Shown here in pieces: positions 1-11,978 of a stretch of DNA of 64,000 nucleotides. The DNA is from Phragmites australis (Eukaryota; Streptophyta; Magnoliopsida; Poales; Poaceae). The position numbers and the translations under genes are program-made. The stretch spans positions 8,439,501-8,503,500 of the forward strand of contig NC_084938.1 of NCBI RefSeq assembly GCF_958298935.1. Reading direction: 5' to 3'. The stretch's first letter is position 1. Every line of letters starts with the position of its first letter. The notes beneath the pieces were generated by a model. That model saw only the letters and a program-made list of their open reading frames with translations, did no database searches and was not told where the DNA came from.

Positions 1-1260
1 TTCTTTTAGAGAGCTGCCTTCCGCTGGAGCGTGCGGTGGAGATCGCGGAGGTGATCCTGGGCCCACCTACTCACGCGGAGTGGGAGCGGCGGATGGCTCT
101 AACACAGAGCTGGGAGTGTTACAACCGCATCTACTTTCACCTCGGAATGGGGGCTTCGGCATGGCGGGATCCGCCAGAGCCTAAGTTTGTCTGGAAACGA
201 GCATGCGCCGCTCCCGCGATCCACGTGAAGCCACTCCGAGCCTGCGGCCTTCTATCTCTAAAGATTCACATACCGGCTCGACGACCGAGTCGTCCGAGGT
301 GCCGCTGGTTCGTAGGAAGCGTTAGAGGTGGGTCAGGAGTGCAAGCTACCCGTCCGGAGGTGAGGGTCAGCTTGGTAGTGGTGACTGGGGGAAGGGCCTA
401 GCCTCTTTGTATATTGTCGGCTACGACCAAAGCTGGAGAGGAGGCGTGGCCTCCGTGGAATATGATTTTGAGTACGCCGGTTTGGACATCGATGACGTTA
501 CAGGCTCTTCTATGAGAGGGTTTGAGGGACTTAGTGAGGTGTTGTTGCTTCGTTAGCTATATCATGTTTTGGTCGTGCACCAGGATCTTGATTCGTGTTT
601 CTTGGTATTTTGCAGCGACCATTGAGGTGGATGCGTCTTCGACTCCTCTCCCAGAGGCTTCGGAGCCCTGGCAGGGGTCGAGGACTCCTCTGGAGGTGTC
701 CCTGAATGCCCTCGTGGCCGGTGTTGGGGGCACTGTGCCCTCCACCAGGGCTCCCTTCGCAACGGTCGAGGGGAGCCCTGGCCTTGGGGCCTTGACTCTG
801 GACGACTTCGCCCTGTGCTTGGAGGCGTCAAGGGCCTTCATCGCAGCCTCCTCTCTTCTCCGGAGTGGAGAGGTCCAGGGATTGTTGGCCCAGCGTCCTT
901 TGGAGGAAGTGGAGACATGTAGGGTAGTGGCGGCCCTGCAGGTTAGTAGTTTAGTCGCGATTTGCTGGGTTCGGTGTCTAGTTCTGAGTAGCTCATTTTG
1001 TCCTTTTTCATCTTCTGCTGTGCCACGTAGCAAGTAATTTTGACGAGGGCACTGGGAGAAGGGGGTGCCATGCCTTTGTTGCGGCCCGTGACGAGGTTGA
1101 AGGCCTTCGTCAGGCCATGGAGGAGGCCCGAAAGTAGGTGGAGTCTTCGGAGGGTCGTCTTCAGGAGGATGCCCCAGAGGTGTAGCTCTGTCGCAGGCTG
1201 TCTGTTTTTTGCTTTATTTTTTTTTGAAGGGGGTCAAAGTCTTAATATTTGACTACCCCT
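1..1260 (+). pseudogene. Retrotransposon-derived coding debris, possibly a gypsy antisense-ORF protein
   Basis: Open stretches at 36-401 and 522-1037, plus a charged helical stretch around 1040-1190 with an in-frame stop, suggest a broken protein gene on the plus strand. The later part reads as a Glu/Arg/Ala-rich coiled-coil-like segment in the frame beginning FDEGTGRRG. This layout (globular part, low-complexity linker, coiled coil, then an AT-rich tail after about 1200) resembles the plus-strand ORF at 55.6-58.8 kb, so I infer a relative of the extra ORF of Tat-type gypsy elements. No catalytic motif is visible. It could instead be a host gene fragment. The left end is cut by the window, and the right end abuts a truncated LTR near 1345. 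Confidence 0.3.
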
Positions 1261-1344
1261 TCTGCTTCATGTATTTGGGCTTTTTTCTTATCTAATAGAG
1301 ATGTGTCTGTCTTCTTGTGGTTCGCCTGTATTGTTCTAGAATGT

Positions 1345-1707
1345 AGCTAGGGTTAGGGTTAGGGTTTTGGTGGCTCGTGTCGGTCGGTCAAGGGCTCAGT
1401 CCCTTTTTATGTGGTGGCTGGCCGACTGACCGAGTCGGTCGGTCAAGATATTTTTTCCTTTTATCCAATGATATAAATTTATTAGGCTCTCTATGGATCC
1501 ACAAGGTGTCCAAATGGCACGTTTGAATAGTTAAACAGATTCATTTTGATAAGATCTATGTATTCGCGGTCTCCAATCGTTCATCCGAGCTACAAATCAA
1601 AAACCAAAATTTTGCCCATTTGGAATAACACACGGTCAACACCCTTTCTGTCATAATTTTTGTACTACACTATTCTCATTACATTTCCCAAAACTCGGGG
1701 TGTTACA
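1345..1707 (-). repeat. Truncated 3' LTR of the Tekay-like element
   Basis: The stretch aligns by eye with 7885-8246, sharing the CTAGGGTTAGGG start, a TTTTTATNTG segment, GTGTCCAAATGG, GATCTA(C/T)GTAT, CACGGTCAAC and the GTACTACACT near the end. On the minus strand the LTR begins TGTAACACCCCGAG at 1707. Similarity stops at about 1345, so some 1.8 kb of this LTR is missing. Confidence 0.75.
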
Positions 1708-1722
1708 TCCTCTGCCCCTTCA
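1708..1722 (-). other. Polypurine tract
   Basis: On the minus strand the sequence GAAGGGGCAGAGGA lies directly before the TGTAACACCCC start of the 3' LTR. This is the expected position and composition of the plus-strand DNA primer of a gypsy element. Confidence 0.6.
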
Positions 1723-1796
1723 ACAGAATTCGTCCTTGAATTCATTATTCACATTACTCAAGGAGGGGGAACAACTAGATATGAACAAGAACATTG

Positions 1797-2237
1797 CTAC
1801 AAGCTAGATGTGAACAACTCCAGAAATTTCTCTCTCATTTGAGACTCGAGTTCCCAGGTCACTTCATGTTTCGTCTGATTTGCCCAGAGAACCTCGACAA
1901 ACTTGAGCGTCTTACGCCTTAACACTCTTTCAGACTCTTCCAAAATCCTCACAGGTCGGGTCTCAATTGCCAGATCATGTTCAATAGTCACATGCCCCAA
2001 CGTTATATGATGTTCGTGATCTCTTAAGTATTTTCGCAACATGGAAACATGGAATACGCCATGCACGCCTCTCATCGACTCGGGTAGCTCCAGTCGATAT
2101 GCTAGCTTCCTAATTCGTGCAATTATCGAAAATGGGCCGATGTACCTTGGACTAAGCTTTCCTTTGGTACCAAATCTAACAACACCCTTGGTGGGAGATA
2201 CTTTGAGAAGAACCTCATCACCCACCTGAAACTCCAA
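1797..2237 (-). pseudogene. Chromovirus integrase C-terminal domain with chromodomain
   Basis: This 146-residue open stretch is the tail of a gypsy polyprotein. It starts in the integrase C-terminal GPY/F region: FQVGDEVLLKVSP, then LSPRYIGPFSI, then YRLELPESM and VFHVSMLRKY. It continues into a chromodomain-like end (RPVRILEESERVLRRK, then VEVLWANQ and TWELESQMREKF). The chromodomain is thought to steer integration to heterochromatin by binding methylated histone H3, a property known for the family and not shown here. The stop lies about 90 bases before the polypurine tract, as in Tekay elements. The piece is well preserved compared with the rest of the element, but the upstream integrase core is broken. 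Confidence 0.75.
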
Positions 2238-4180
2238 ATCCTATCTCCTAACTACCGCAAAACTCTTCTACCTACTTCAGGTGGCTAGCATGTCTTGTCG
2301 GATCTCAGCCACGCGTTGCGTCATTTGCTAAATCCAATTTGGTCCAAAACTATTTCCTCACCCACTTCACCCCAACAAAGTGGCGATCTTCTCTTCTGTC
2401 CATAAAGAGCTTAAGGAGATGCGAAACGAATGTTAGCATTATGTCTATTATTGTAGGCAAACTCCGTTAGAACATTGGAGCGAGGTAGAAAGCACTGCTA
2501 AACTGCAATTCGGTACCCATGACACTTTGCAATATACCCCATCACTTAATACAATTTTAGCTTCTTTATCAGAACATTGGAGTGAGGTACTCCATGTAGT
2601 CGCACTATCTTGCGCGTGTAGACCAGTACAAAATTGCCAGCTAAATTTGTGGAACGGATAGAAATAAGATACGCTACTTTACTTAGATGATCAACCTAAC
2701 CCAAATAGAATCTCCTCCTTGTGGGGAGCAGGGTAAACCAATCACAAAACCAATGGTAATGTCACCCCAAGACCACAAAGAGAACCTTTAATGTTCGCAA
2801 TTTCTCGGCGGGATGCATATACTCAGCCTTAACTTGCTCGCAAACCCCCACCTGAAGCCACATGTTTCACCATGTCTGTACAACTTTCCCTTCTCCAATG
2901 CGCATTTTAACATCTTGAAATAGCCGACCATGTTCCCATACTTGAACTCGTGCTCAGGTATAGGGGACTCAAGAATAACTTTTGTTTCTCTTTCTGACAC
3001 TCGTGCATAACTATATGAAATATCCATCCGTTCAAAATCAGCTATCAAACATCTCAACGTAGGGGGACAACCTTGTGACCCCAAGCATCTACAACTATTT
3101 TTGGCTTTAACTAGTACGTAATTGATGTTAAGGTCGTAATCCTATATCGACTCTAACCATCTGCTCTGTCTCAATTCCAGATCTTTCTGGTGAAAATTTA
3201 CTTAAGATTCTTATGAATATGTCACAAGTTGCTCCGTGCAGATAATGCCTCCAAACCTTAAGAGCAGAGACCATGGTAGCAAGATATAAATCACAAGAGG
3301 GATAATTATGCTCATGATTCCTTAAATGCCTCGACACAAGTGCAATTGCCTTGCTATCTTGCATAAAGCCACATCCCAGATCACTCAGGAAGAATTGAGG
3401 CAAGCGGTGAAATGCTCATCGACTCAAGAAGTGTGAGGAAAGGTAGTCACTAACCTATACACTAACATATGAAGGTTATGTCCACAACCATCAATCCATT
3501 GGTATTTCACACCCTTATGTATCATCATGGACATTGACATGATAATATTAGGGAAATCTTTCACGACTCGACAGAAATAACCTGATAAACCCGATAGCTC
3601 CACACCTCCTCTAGATTAGTCGGTCTCTCTCATTCCACCACCATGGAGACTTTATATGGACCAACTAGGATTCAATGCTCATTAGTCACATGTCATATAA
3701 AACCAACCTCTAAAAACCAAAACTTGCACCCTATTTTTTCTTTTTCTTTGACCAAACCTGATTCTTCCATGAAATCCCTATCACGACATTCGGTGCTACT
3801 CATGCTCTTTGATCTTAGAATATATCAGTATATAATCAATGAACACCACCACAAACTTATACAGATGCTCATGTACCATGTTATTCATCATCTCGATGAA
3901 ATAAGCAGGTGTGCTCATGAGTCCAAAAGACATACCCTTAACCTCATGATGACCATTCCGAGTGGAAAAATGCAGTCTTCTCTATCCATACTTAGATTGC
4001 AAACCGATCTATGATAACACCTTGGCTCCATTCAGCTGATCGAATAAATCCTCCACCAGTGGGCAATGGGTATTTATTCTTGATAGTCACTATGTTCAGA
4101 GCATGATAATCGACACATATACACCTACTTCCATCTTTCTTCTTAGTGAATAGAACTGGATTTCCACATGGCAACACTTC
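2238..4180 (-). pseudogene. Broken pol: RT, RNase H and integrase remnants
   Basis: Only short islands survive. At 3992-4177 a reverse transcriptase finger segment reads [18 protein letters not shown] followed by [14 protein letters not shown], matching the conserved gypsy motif. At 3128-3403 an RNase H segment is recognisable from GCGFMQDSKAIALVSRHL, HEHNYPSCDLYLATMV and KVWRHYLHG. At 2788-3084 the zinc-binding and core integrase region is barely readable. The order (RT at higher coordinates, then RNase H, then integrase) fits a minus-strand gypsy element. Many stops and frameshifts separate the islands, and the RT catalytic block is not seen, so no activity is possible. Confidence 0.65.
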
Positions 4181-6026
4181 ACCTAATCAGCTTCCTAGAT
4201 AATAGATCATCCAATTGTTTCTTCAACTCTTCTTCAAAAGGGCGAGCCAAATGGTAAGGTGCTATAGTAATAGGTAGAGTATTGGAACAAGATCAATATG
4301 GAACTCCACATCACGTTCTGGTGGCATCCCTAGCACTACATGGAGTTCCTCAACCATCAATGTCTTGATTAGTTTCACAGCCAAAATTCCAAGAAATCTG
4401 ATCTTCATGGAATGTTGTATAGGGCACAATCTTAGCGCACAAATGATTACCACGGAGGCACAGTCCCTTGAAAGACTAACCTCTCACCTGACAAGGTTCT
4501 TGAGTCACAATTTCCAATAAGCATATATCACATCTTGATCTAAAATTTTGTCCCCGTGAGACCAACTCTAAGGAATAGGTACTATGAACCATGGTGTACT
4601 TTCCCCTTCGAGGCACCCAAAATTTATTCACACAATCTCATAATCACTTGCACGCAAATTTTGTTGTGCTAGCCGACAAGAATGGAAAGCTTTAAACTCC
4701 ACTAAGAGATAACCCCAGTGGTGCTATACACGAACCAGCACCACTCATATTCTTTCTCTAGTTGACGTAGTGAACATCTACTCAGAAGAGACCTACAAAG
4801 GATTGTAGGGATCCATTACACTGCTGTAGTCACGATGAATAAAATGGTCAAGCGGTATGGTTGATCAGGCCATCCATTTGCACATTTTATTCAAACACCA
4901 TGTTGGGTAGATAGATCAAACCTAATCCCACTCATCCCATAGTCACGATATCTAACTACAAATCAAAACTATCAGAAAACTCCACTAATCAAGGGCAATA
5001 AGCCATTGACTGGACCATTCAGCTTCGAATAGCCCAAGAGGATTCCAAGCAGTCACTGCGATACTTCAACTATCTAGGAAGCAACCTTCTTGTTGCTCTT
5101 TCTAATATTCTTAGAGGAAATCCTTCAAAAGATATAGGCGAGGGAACATATCAAATACCAGGAGAGACAAAATCACTACCAAACTTGATGTCATGGGTTG
5201 CCACTCACAAGGATAGAACTAGGTAACAACACCACGGAAACTAATCACTATGCAACGATGCTAGGCCTCGCTACTAAAGCCATACTGAACCCAAACTTCA
5301 CGAAGCAAGGATTATTAAGGCGAACCCCCAGGAGACTAGCTTCATACTAGACAAGCTAGACAAGACAGACAAGACCACCGGATGCACATCAGGGATCCAT
5401 GACTCGATAGTAGGGTTCTCAGCTATGATCTAGGAAAACAAGATTCTATCTCCCCTCTATAGTCCATGAGGATGAGTTGAAGCGGAGAGGCAGTTCATCA
5501 CCCTCTACAACATCATGATGTTCCTCAACCGTAAAATTCCGAATCATACTCTTGACTAGCACAACATCCATGGCTGATGTCCAAATTTAATCTATTTCCT
5601 TACCTTCTCATGAACTTGAAGGAGAAGCATCAATATCCGAATCCAACAACTTATTTCTCTTTTTCCTCTATACTCATATGCTTATGGGAACAACATCAAC
5701 ATCTTCTTTCAAAACTGTCTCTTCCAATTTTCAAGAGAACCTTAGTCCAAGGCTATAACAAAATAAAGAGTCAAATATGTACAACTTACTCATACTATAT
5801 ATAGTGCCTTTATAAGCCTCACACGACAACGGTCTGCCAACATGCACAAGAATACAAGGCAACATAAATATAACAAATAAAACATATCAAGAACATGATG
5901 CAATGAATGACAAACCCATCCTATGGTGCACCAATGTGTCAAATTTTAACTTAGTTAAGCCTATGTAAAATTTTAATGATCGTTTGCCTAAGTTAACAAG
6001 TAACTACCCTAAGTAACTACTATCTA
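4181..6026 (-). pseudogene. Decayed gag and protease region
   Basis: By position between the primer-binding site and the RT this should be gag and retropepsin. I could not find a clear zinc knuckle or an intact DTGAS-type protease motif, only short minus-strand open stretches such as 4262-4453 that precede the RT in the expected frame direction. It is assigned from context rather than from motifs. Confidence 0.4.
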
Positions 6027-6038
6027 GCTCTGATACCA
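6027..6038 (-). other. Primer-binding site (initiator Met tRNA)
   Basis: The minus strand reads TGGTATCAGAGC two bases after the 5' LTR. This is the usual primer-binding site of plant gypsy and copia elements, complementary to the 3' end of initiator methionine tRNA. It fixes the inner LTR boundary at about 6041. Confidence 0.75.
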
Positions 6039-6040
6039 AC

Positions 6041-8246
6041 TATAACATCCTAAATATCTACAAACCCGGATGCAAAAAACTCCAGTCTAAGCACACCTAA
6101 TCAGTTCAGAAAATATTAGAAATTTTGACAGAATTTCCCCTAAAACCGCCATTTCCTTGTGGAAGAAAAAACACACATACACCACATGCATAATATTCAC
6201 AAATGGAAAGTAAACATAACAGTTTCAAACTAGGACCCGATATAACTTCTTAGATCGGATACACTTTACAAAACAACCACAAGCTGTTTAACTAACCAAA
6301 CAGCCAGTTACAGCGCTACGGTATTATGGAGACAACTAGGTAATGATTTGAGTGTGATCACTTGCCACCATGTGATGCTAATTTCCCTTTCGAACATGTC
6401 GTGACCAATGGTACCTAAAAACCAAATGAAACATAAAAATGAGTAAAAACACTGAGCAAGTACAGTGTGAAACTAGAAGAACAGACACATCAACAATGTA
6501 AATGAAGAATGATAAATAGTGAGTTTTTTCTTTGTCCTAGAATATAACAATGAACCACTAGTTTCTGTTTGAAACGGGCAATCTAGAATATATCCTTAGT
6601 GTTTACTGGTAAAGTCGAGCAAGTGAGGCCATCACTTACTCACAAGAACATGAATATAAGAACCAAATTACACATCTGATTTGCTCGGAACATGAATGGA
6701 ATTTAAAGGAAATAATTGAAACTTGATCACACGACATGATCACAATCATGAACTTGAACCATATGAACACATTAAATATGAATATTGAACAAACGTAATT
6801 GAGAGTCAGTGAAACATCCATCAAGCACACTCATGCCATAAAACAGGTTCGTCATGCACTTTCCTTAACCGTGATGAGGAACCGACTTCACGCCGTTGGC
6901 ACTGTCACTCCCAAAACCTGAGGAACAAGATTGTACTCAAAATCTATCCCGAAACATCCACATAACTAAACATTGTCTATCTGAACTACTCTATCCTGCC
7001 AAAACCCCCAAATCCCCGATTTAGTCATTTTTTGCGAACTCAACCAATGTTCTGAGTTGCTCATTGATTGAGCCATAACTTTTATTCTGCTTAACCTAGG
7101 ACAACAAATAAATACCTCTAGAGCATCTACGGGAAATACACTATGACTTACGCTTTAATCACATAGCCGAAATATGGCTCCAATCATTTCTAGTTTTCGA
7201 GTGTTCTCTCGCTGCTAGACGATCAAGCTTCCAATCATGCGTCCAACGACAAAGTCGACCACCAAATTATCTATAAGCATCTAGGGATTACGAGAATGTT
7301 ACCCTTAATGCGTAGACCACGAACCGATGATTAATCTGATGAAATCCCCGAGAACTCCCCTTCTTCCTATTTTCCCTTTTTCTCCTCTCTTTTTCATTTC
7401 TTTTCTTATTCTTTTTTCCTTTTCTTTTTCCTCTTTCTTCCTTCTCTGATGCTTGCTATTCAGGTTGGAGCACCGCCAACAGAAGCCGAGCACCATCACC
7501 AGCAGGAGCCGAGTACCACCACTAGTAACCAAGCACAACAGCAGGTGACCAGCGGCGATGGTGGCGTGGTGCAGGCGGCTGAACAACAACAGCATGAGCT
7601 GGGCGACGATGTGGCATGGCCGAGTAACATGACAGGGTGGTGACCTGTGCAGGATCGAGGGGCGGCGACCGGTAGGCGACGACGATGGTGGCTGGAGGCA
7701 GGACGACGGTCAACAGCTGGCGGTTGGCTAAATGGCGGTGGCCAACATGCACGACGGGAGGCGGTGCGGTGTGGGCGGAGCAGAGCCACAATGGGAACGA
7801 CGATGCTCACCGGCGACAGCGGTGGTATTGAGAAGACGACAATGATGACTGACACGTCGACAGAGGATGACGACAGCGCAATAGCTAGGGTTAGGGTTTG
7901 GGTTCTGGTTGCTCGGCATTGGTCAGTGAAGGGCCCGGTCCCTTTTTATATGACGACCAGCCGACTGACTGAGTGGGTCGGTTGGGATATTTTTTTCCTT
8001 TTATCCAACGGTCGGAGTTTCTTGTGCTCGCTACAGATTCATCGGGTGTCCAAATGGGACGTTTGAATAGTCAAACGGATTCGTTTTGACAAGATCTACG
8101 TATCCGCGGTCTCTAATCATTCATCCGAGCTACGGATCAAAACCCACTTTTCGCCCATTTGTAATAACGCACGGTCAACGTCCTTCCTGTCATAATTTTT
8201 GTACTACACTGTTCTTATTACATTTTCCAAAACTCATGGTATTACA
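6041..8246 (-). repeat. 5' LTR of the Tekay-like element (about 2.2 kb)
   Basis: On the minus strand the LTR runs from TGTAATACCATGAG at 8246 to GGATGTTATA at 6041, next to the primer-binding site. The mutated ends still resemble the family's TGTAAC...GTTACA termini. It holds a GC-rich stretch around 7450-7880, a purine-rich tract at 7370-7440, and the YAACCTGTTTTATGGCATGA-type segment near 6830 that is common in long Tekay LTRs. ORFs in both strands at 7300-8066 come from this GC-rich, low-complexity DNA and are not genes. The LTR lies about 220 bases past the protease stop codon. Confidence 0.75.
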
Positions 8247-8464
8247 ACACGGGTGCCATACTTAGATGGGGTAGCCACAGGTATATATTCCAAAGTGTCA
8301 TCCTTAAATCTACCGAAATTGCATGGAATAACTACTTGAATAGCATAAAGATTTGCCAAGAACAGAGTTTACAACATCAGATGGAGATAATGAGAAACAG
8401 AACATTCACTCATCTCGTAAGTTTGCAGCTTCCTTTTCTCTGAATATTTTATCCTCCTCAAGTT
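8247..8464 (-). other. 3' flank or UTR of the aspartic protease gene
   Basis: This AT-rich stretch lies between the protease stop codon and the outer end of the Tekay-like LTR. On the minus strand it should hold the protease 3' UTR, but I see no unambiguous AATAAA signal. Transcripts that read through would enter the LTR in its own sense direction. Confidence 0.4.
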
Positions 8465-10895
8465 CTATACATAGCTGCAGTCCTCGTCAGCAAAGCCTAG
8501 CCTTGACCCCGCCGTGTCATACACCACCCTCTTGTTCTTCTGCTGGTAGTTGCCGATGATGGGCGTCTGGTCCTCGTAAGAGAGGCTCGCCATGGCAAGG
8601 CACACCTGGGACCCATCCTTCCTCACCACGAACAGCATCCCGGCGGCGTCCACGGTCACGTCGGCGCCGCCCTCCAGCCGCAGTGTCAGCAGTGGCACCT
8701 TCACTTCGTCGTGCCCCGTCAGGTCGTAGCACGTGTCGAGGATGGAGAACCCCGGTGCGGCAGGGTAGCCCGCGGCACCGAACTGGCGCGTGAACTCGGC
8801 GCGCACGGCGCGGTACACGGATGGCGCCAGGCGCGTGATCACCGTGCCGGAGTCGATGAGCACGTTGCTGGCGCCCAGCCCCTGCGCCGCCACGGGGGTC
8901 CCGCCGACGGCCGCGCCGGTGACGTTCAGGAAGTAGAACGGCGGCTGCGCCGGGTCCGCGATCATGCGGGTGTAGGCCACGGACGTCGTGTTACGGTAGG
9001 ACGTCGTGTCGCCGCCGAGCGAGAGGGAGCCTGAAGCGTTGCCGGACGTGGTGGCCGGCAGGCAGTAGGAGAAGACGCCGCCGTACCGGGACGCCGTCTG
9101 GGAGACCAGCGACAGCTCGGTGCGACCGAGGCCCATGAGTCCCGCCGTGCCGCCGAACAGGCCGCGGTTGCTGAGCCCGCACCCGAACACGAAGCCGTGG
9201 AGGCTAGCGCCGCCGAGGCCGATCGTGTCCGTGGCGAGCACGCCGCGGCTGAACGACCCGTCGCCGTAGGCCAGCGCGTAGTAGCACTTCTCGCTGTTCC
9301 CGCCGCTGCTAGCACAGGATCCAGGCGTGCCGGTGGCCGCCTTTAGGGAGGCAGCGCAGGCGGAGGCGTTGCACGGGACGGCGGCGTAGGTGGCGGAGCC
9401 GGCCGGGTCGAAGAGCGGGTCGCGCTGCGCGTAGCACGCGGAGCAGGGCTTGCACTGCACCCAGGTGAGGTCGCTGCCGGTGTCCACGATGACGGTGAGG
9501 TTCGAGGCGGCACCGGAGCTGCCGCCGAGCGAGATGGTGGTGACGTAGTTGAGCGTCTGGAAGCGGATGCCGGAGGTCAGCGGAACCTGGGCCGCCACCG
9601 CCTGGCCGGAGCTGGACTGCGTGGACGCTGCCGCCCTATTCCGCAGCTGCAGCGAGCTCGCACGCGCTTCGTCGGCAGCGAGGAGACGACTGAGGTAGCG
9701 GTCGCGGGCCGTGGGGTCGTCGGGGTTTGCCATGACGGAGTGGTGCTTCAGCTCCAGCACGGTGGCCGCTGTTCTCGGTGCCCCTGCTTTCTTGTGCTCA
9801 CCTGAAGAACATGACAAACATGGAGAAGTGAGCAAGTGACAACTGCATGTAAAATCCAGTACTGTGGGTTTGGAGCAATGCACTCCAAGCAAAAGTAGCT
9901 TCTGAACTTACATCAAAATCTGAATTTTGAATTTGTGATTTTAGAAACTGGAAGTACGATTTTGGATGTACGATATGCATGATGAGCAGTGCACATTCTT
10001 TACTTTCCACTGCTGGTAAGGACTAAGGTACAAATGGGAAATTAACCATGAGAACCAAATTGTACAACCCCAGCCAGATTGGTGTGCCAGATGGACCATA
10101 TGCATAAGTGTAGCCCATGTTGACTGGAACCACCATCAGAAATATTTCAGGATATTTTCATGGAGGAACAAGAAGTGTCATTCTGATATTTATTGGCTTC
10201 TCCATTTTTGTCGAAAACTTTTGTTAGGGAGATTAATACATCGAATGCTTGTGGGTGATTATCATAAAAATAGCTACTGGAGGTCGTACCTCTTGTCCAT
10301 CTCAGAACGAAATGCGCAAAGGCCCATTTGAACATGGATGACTGTTCCCGATTTTTTGGATTTTAGTTGACATTTGCACAAGACATTAAGGATCTGGACC
10401 CCCAAACCCCCTATCCGAATAAAACTTCACAGATAAGACTAGGGTCTAAGGTATACTCCTTCCACAGAAAATAGTTCAGGAACACATAAAAGAAAAATTA
10501 GCATTGAATCTGAATAGTGAAATTCACTTATTCATTAATACAAATTCCATGAAGACTGGATTTCTTTGTATCAATTAGAAATACGCATTGGAAAACATAT
10601 AATAACATCATTGTTATAAGCAACCACGGCTCTTTTTGCACAAATTCAACTTCATTGCATGCATGCACATTTCTGTCTTACCTAGTGATAGTGCAGAATT
10701 ACCTAGCGTTTCAGCACGCTTTGCGTCAGCGTCACGGCTGCTCCGGGTCCTCCTCGCGGCACCCCATTCCTCCAACTCCCGCAGAGAGAGCACGGCGCTC
10801 TTCCCGTGTTGGCCGCCGCTGCCGTCGACTAGAGCGCCGACGACCAGAAGCAAGAGAACACAAAGAAGGTGAGCCGGGGAAGAGGCGGCCGCCAT
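8465..10895 (-). CDS. Aspartic protease, A1 family, nepenthesin/CND41-like (two exons)
   Basis: This is the one clear host gene. Exon 1 is 10895-10682 and exon 2 is 9801-8465, joined across an 880-bp intron with GTAAGA donor and TTCAG acceptor, giving 516 residues. A weaker donor at 10702 would shorten the protein by 7 residues. Residues 1-25 form a signal peptide (Leu/Val-rich core), followed by a basic propeptide. The two catalytic motifs are DTGSD (Asp178) and DSGT (Asp388), and a flap tyrosine is near 250 in YALAYGDGS. Cys-rich pairs such as CKPCSACY mark the plant nepenthesin-type insert, and the end PIIGNYQQ...GFADEDCSYV is typical of the At5g10770-type group. Such enzymes are secreted or plastid endopeptidases; the substrate is unknown. 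The gene is very GC-rich, as for many grass genes. It appears intact. Confidence 0.9.
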
Positions 10896-10980
10896 TGTTG
10901 AGTGGATCTGACAAAGTCACAAGGCGGAAAGAAACGACCAATTAAGAAGGAAGCGGGGGGTGCAAGAGACAAGAGAATGT

Positions 10981-11088
<108 letters not shown>

Positions 11089-11204
11089 CGCTGCTGCCTG
11101 TCACCCTGCTTGGACTACGAGTGCGGGAGAACATGCACGCACGAGGGAACACGAGCGTACTGTAAGTCTGTAACCGGTGGATTATCTGCGATCACGGGCA
11201 CACA

Positions 11205-11218
11205 GGGGGGGGGGGGGG
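11205..11218. repeat. G14 homopolymer
   Basis: Fourteen consecutive G bases lie about 310 bp upstream of the protease start codon, inside the presumed 5' leader. They are a likely length-variable site and a possible sequencing-error site. Confidence 0.9.
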
Positions 11219-11328
11219 AGAGAGGGTTGGCCTGTTGTTCGCTTGCGGAGAGGATGGTAGCAGGGCCATGCGGGATGCCGGCCGTGGCATGCGGCTGCAC
11301 GCGCTCGCACCTGCTCTCGTGAACGAAC

Positions 11329-11338
11329 CATATATAGT
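11329..11338 (-). promoter_or_regulatory. Probable TATA box of the aspartic protease gene
   Basis: The minus strand reads CTATATATGG here, about 435 bp before the start codon. The DNA upstream (11340-11628) is free of other genes. A TSS near 11300 would give a leader of about 400 bases that contains the CT microsatellite. This is inferred from sequence alone; TATA-like strings nearer the ATG were not found. Confidence 0.45.
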
Positions 11339-11628
11339 CGAACATGGCAGAGATCGACGAGGGCATGCAGTGTCCATTGTTAAATGTTGCTACCGTGCCG
11401 ATTCCGGGTGGCATTTAGACTAGAGAGTACACAGCAGGAAGAGGACAGGATGCAGCAGATTTCTTGACGGTGGTGACCGAGGGTGACGAGAACATCCAAA
11501 CTTATGCTACACATGCATGGTATGGCGCGCTGTCCAACGTGAAGGATTAAACTTATAACAGCACCAAGACAAGTAACAAGCTGCCTCAGTTTGCTACCTA
11601 ATTCGAGTTCTATGATTGATTGCAGATT
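11339..11628. other. Upstream region of the protease gene
   Basis: This is non-coding DNA between the protease promoter and the CACTA insertion. A CATGCA (RY-type) motif lies at about 11364. The CACTA element therefore sits roughly 300 bp upstream of the predicted TATA box. I see no other feature. Confidence 0.4.
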
Positions 11629-11978
11629 CACTACCGGAGACGGCTTCTTTGCCGAGTGTCCCAGATTTTACCGCGTGCTTTTTATCGGGCACTCGGCAAA
11701 GAGGCTATTTGCCGAGTGCCAGCGAGAAAGAACTCGGCAAACATCTGGCACTCGGCAAAGAGCCTATTTGCCGAGTGCCACAGAGAAAGAACTTGGCAAA
11801 GAGGCTATTTGCCGAGTGCCAGAGATAAAGAACTCGGCAAACATATGGCACTCGGCAAAGAGGCTCCTTTCCCGAGTGTCATTTTTTGACACTCGGCAAA
11901 CCCTATTTTTTCACTTTTGAGCAAGTTCGTGGAGGCTATTTGCCGAGTGCCAGAGAGAAAGAACTCGACAAACACGTG
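11629..11978. repeat. Left terminal repeat and subterminal palindrome array
   Basis: About a dozen copies of TTTGCCGAGTG in both orientations follow the terminal repeat, often paired as short inverted repeats 20-50 bases apart. By analogy with En/Spm these are the expected binding sites for the TNPA protein. The arrangement continues into the arms of the large hairpin that follows. Confidence 0.85.

Larger units (their letters stand above)
1345..8246 (-). mobile_element. Decayed Tekay-like Ty3/gypsy chromovirus, minus strand
   Basis: Two LTR copies in direct orientation (1345-1707 and 6041-8246) flank pol remnants that all read on the minus strand. Adjacent to the lower LTR is a polypurine tract, and adjacent to the upper LTR a primer-binding site complementary to initiator Met tRNA. 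The LTR begins TGTAACACCCC on the minus strand, typical of Tekay/Del chromoviruses. The internal region is only about 4.3 kb and full of stops and frameshifts, so the copy is dead and internally deleted. The 3' LTR keeps only its first 360 bases, cut at about 1345 against unrelated sequence, so no target duplication can be checked. Confidence 0.75.

Noticed and set aside
1347..1366. TTAGGG-type repeats suggesting a telomere
   Set aside because: Only three units, of the wrong type for grasses (TTTAGGG), and part of the LTR sequence shared with 7885.
7305..8066. Overlapping ORFs on both strands in the Tekay-like LTR
   Set aside because: GC-rich, low-complexity LTR DNA; no domain and no conservation between frames.
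8517..9315. Long ORFs in other frames and on the plus strand across the protease
   Set aside because: Shadow frames of a very GC-rich coding exon; they are rich in Arg, Ala and Gly and lack motifs.
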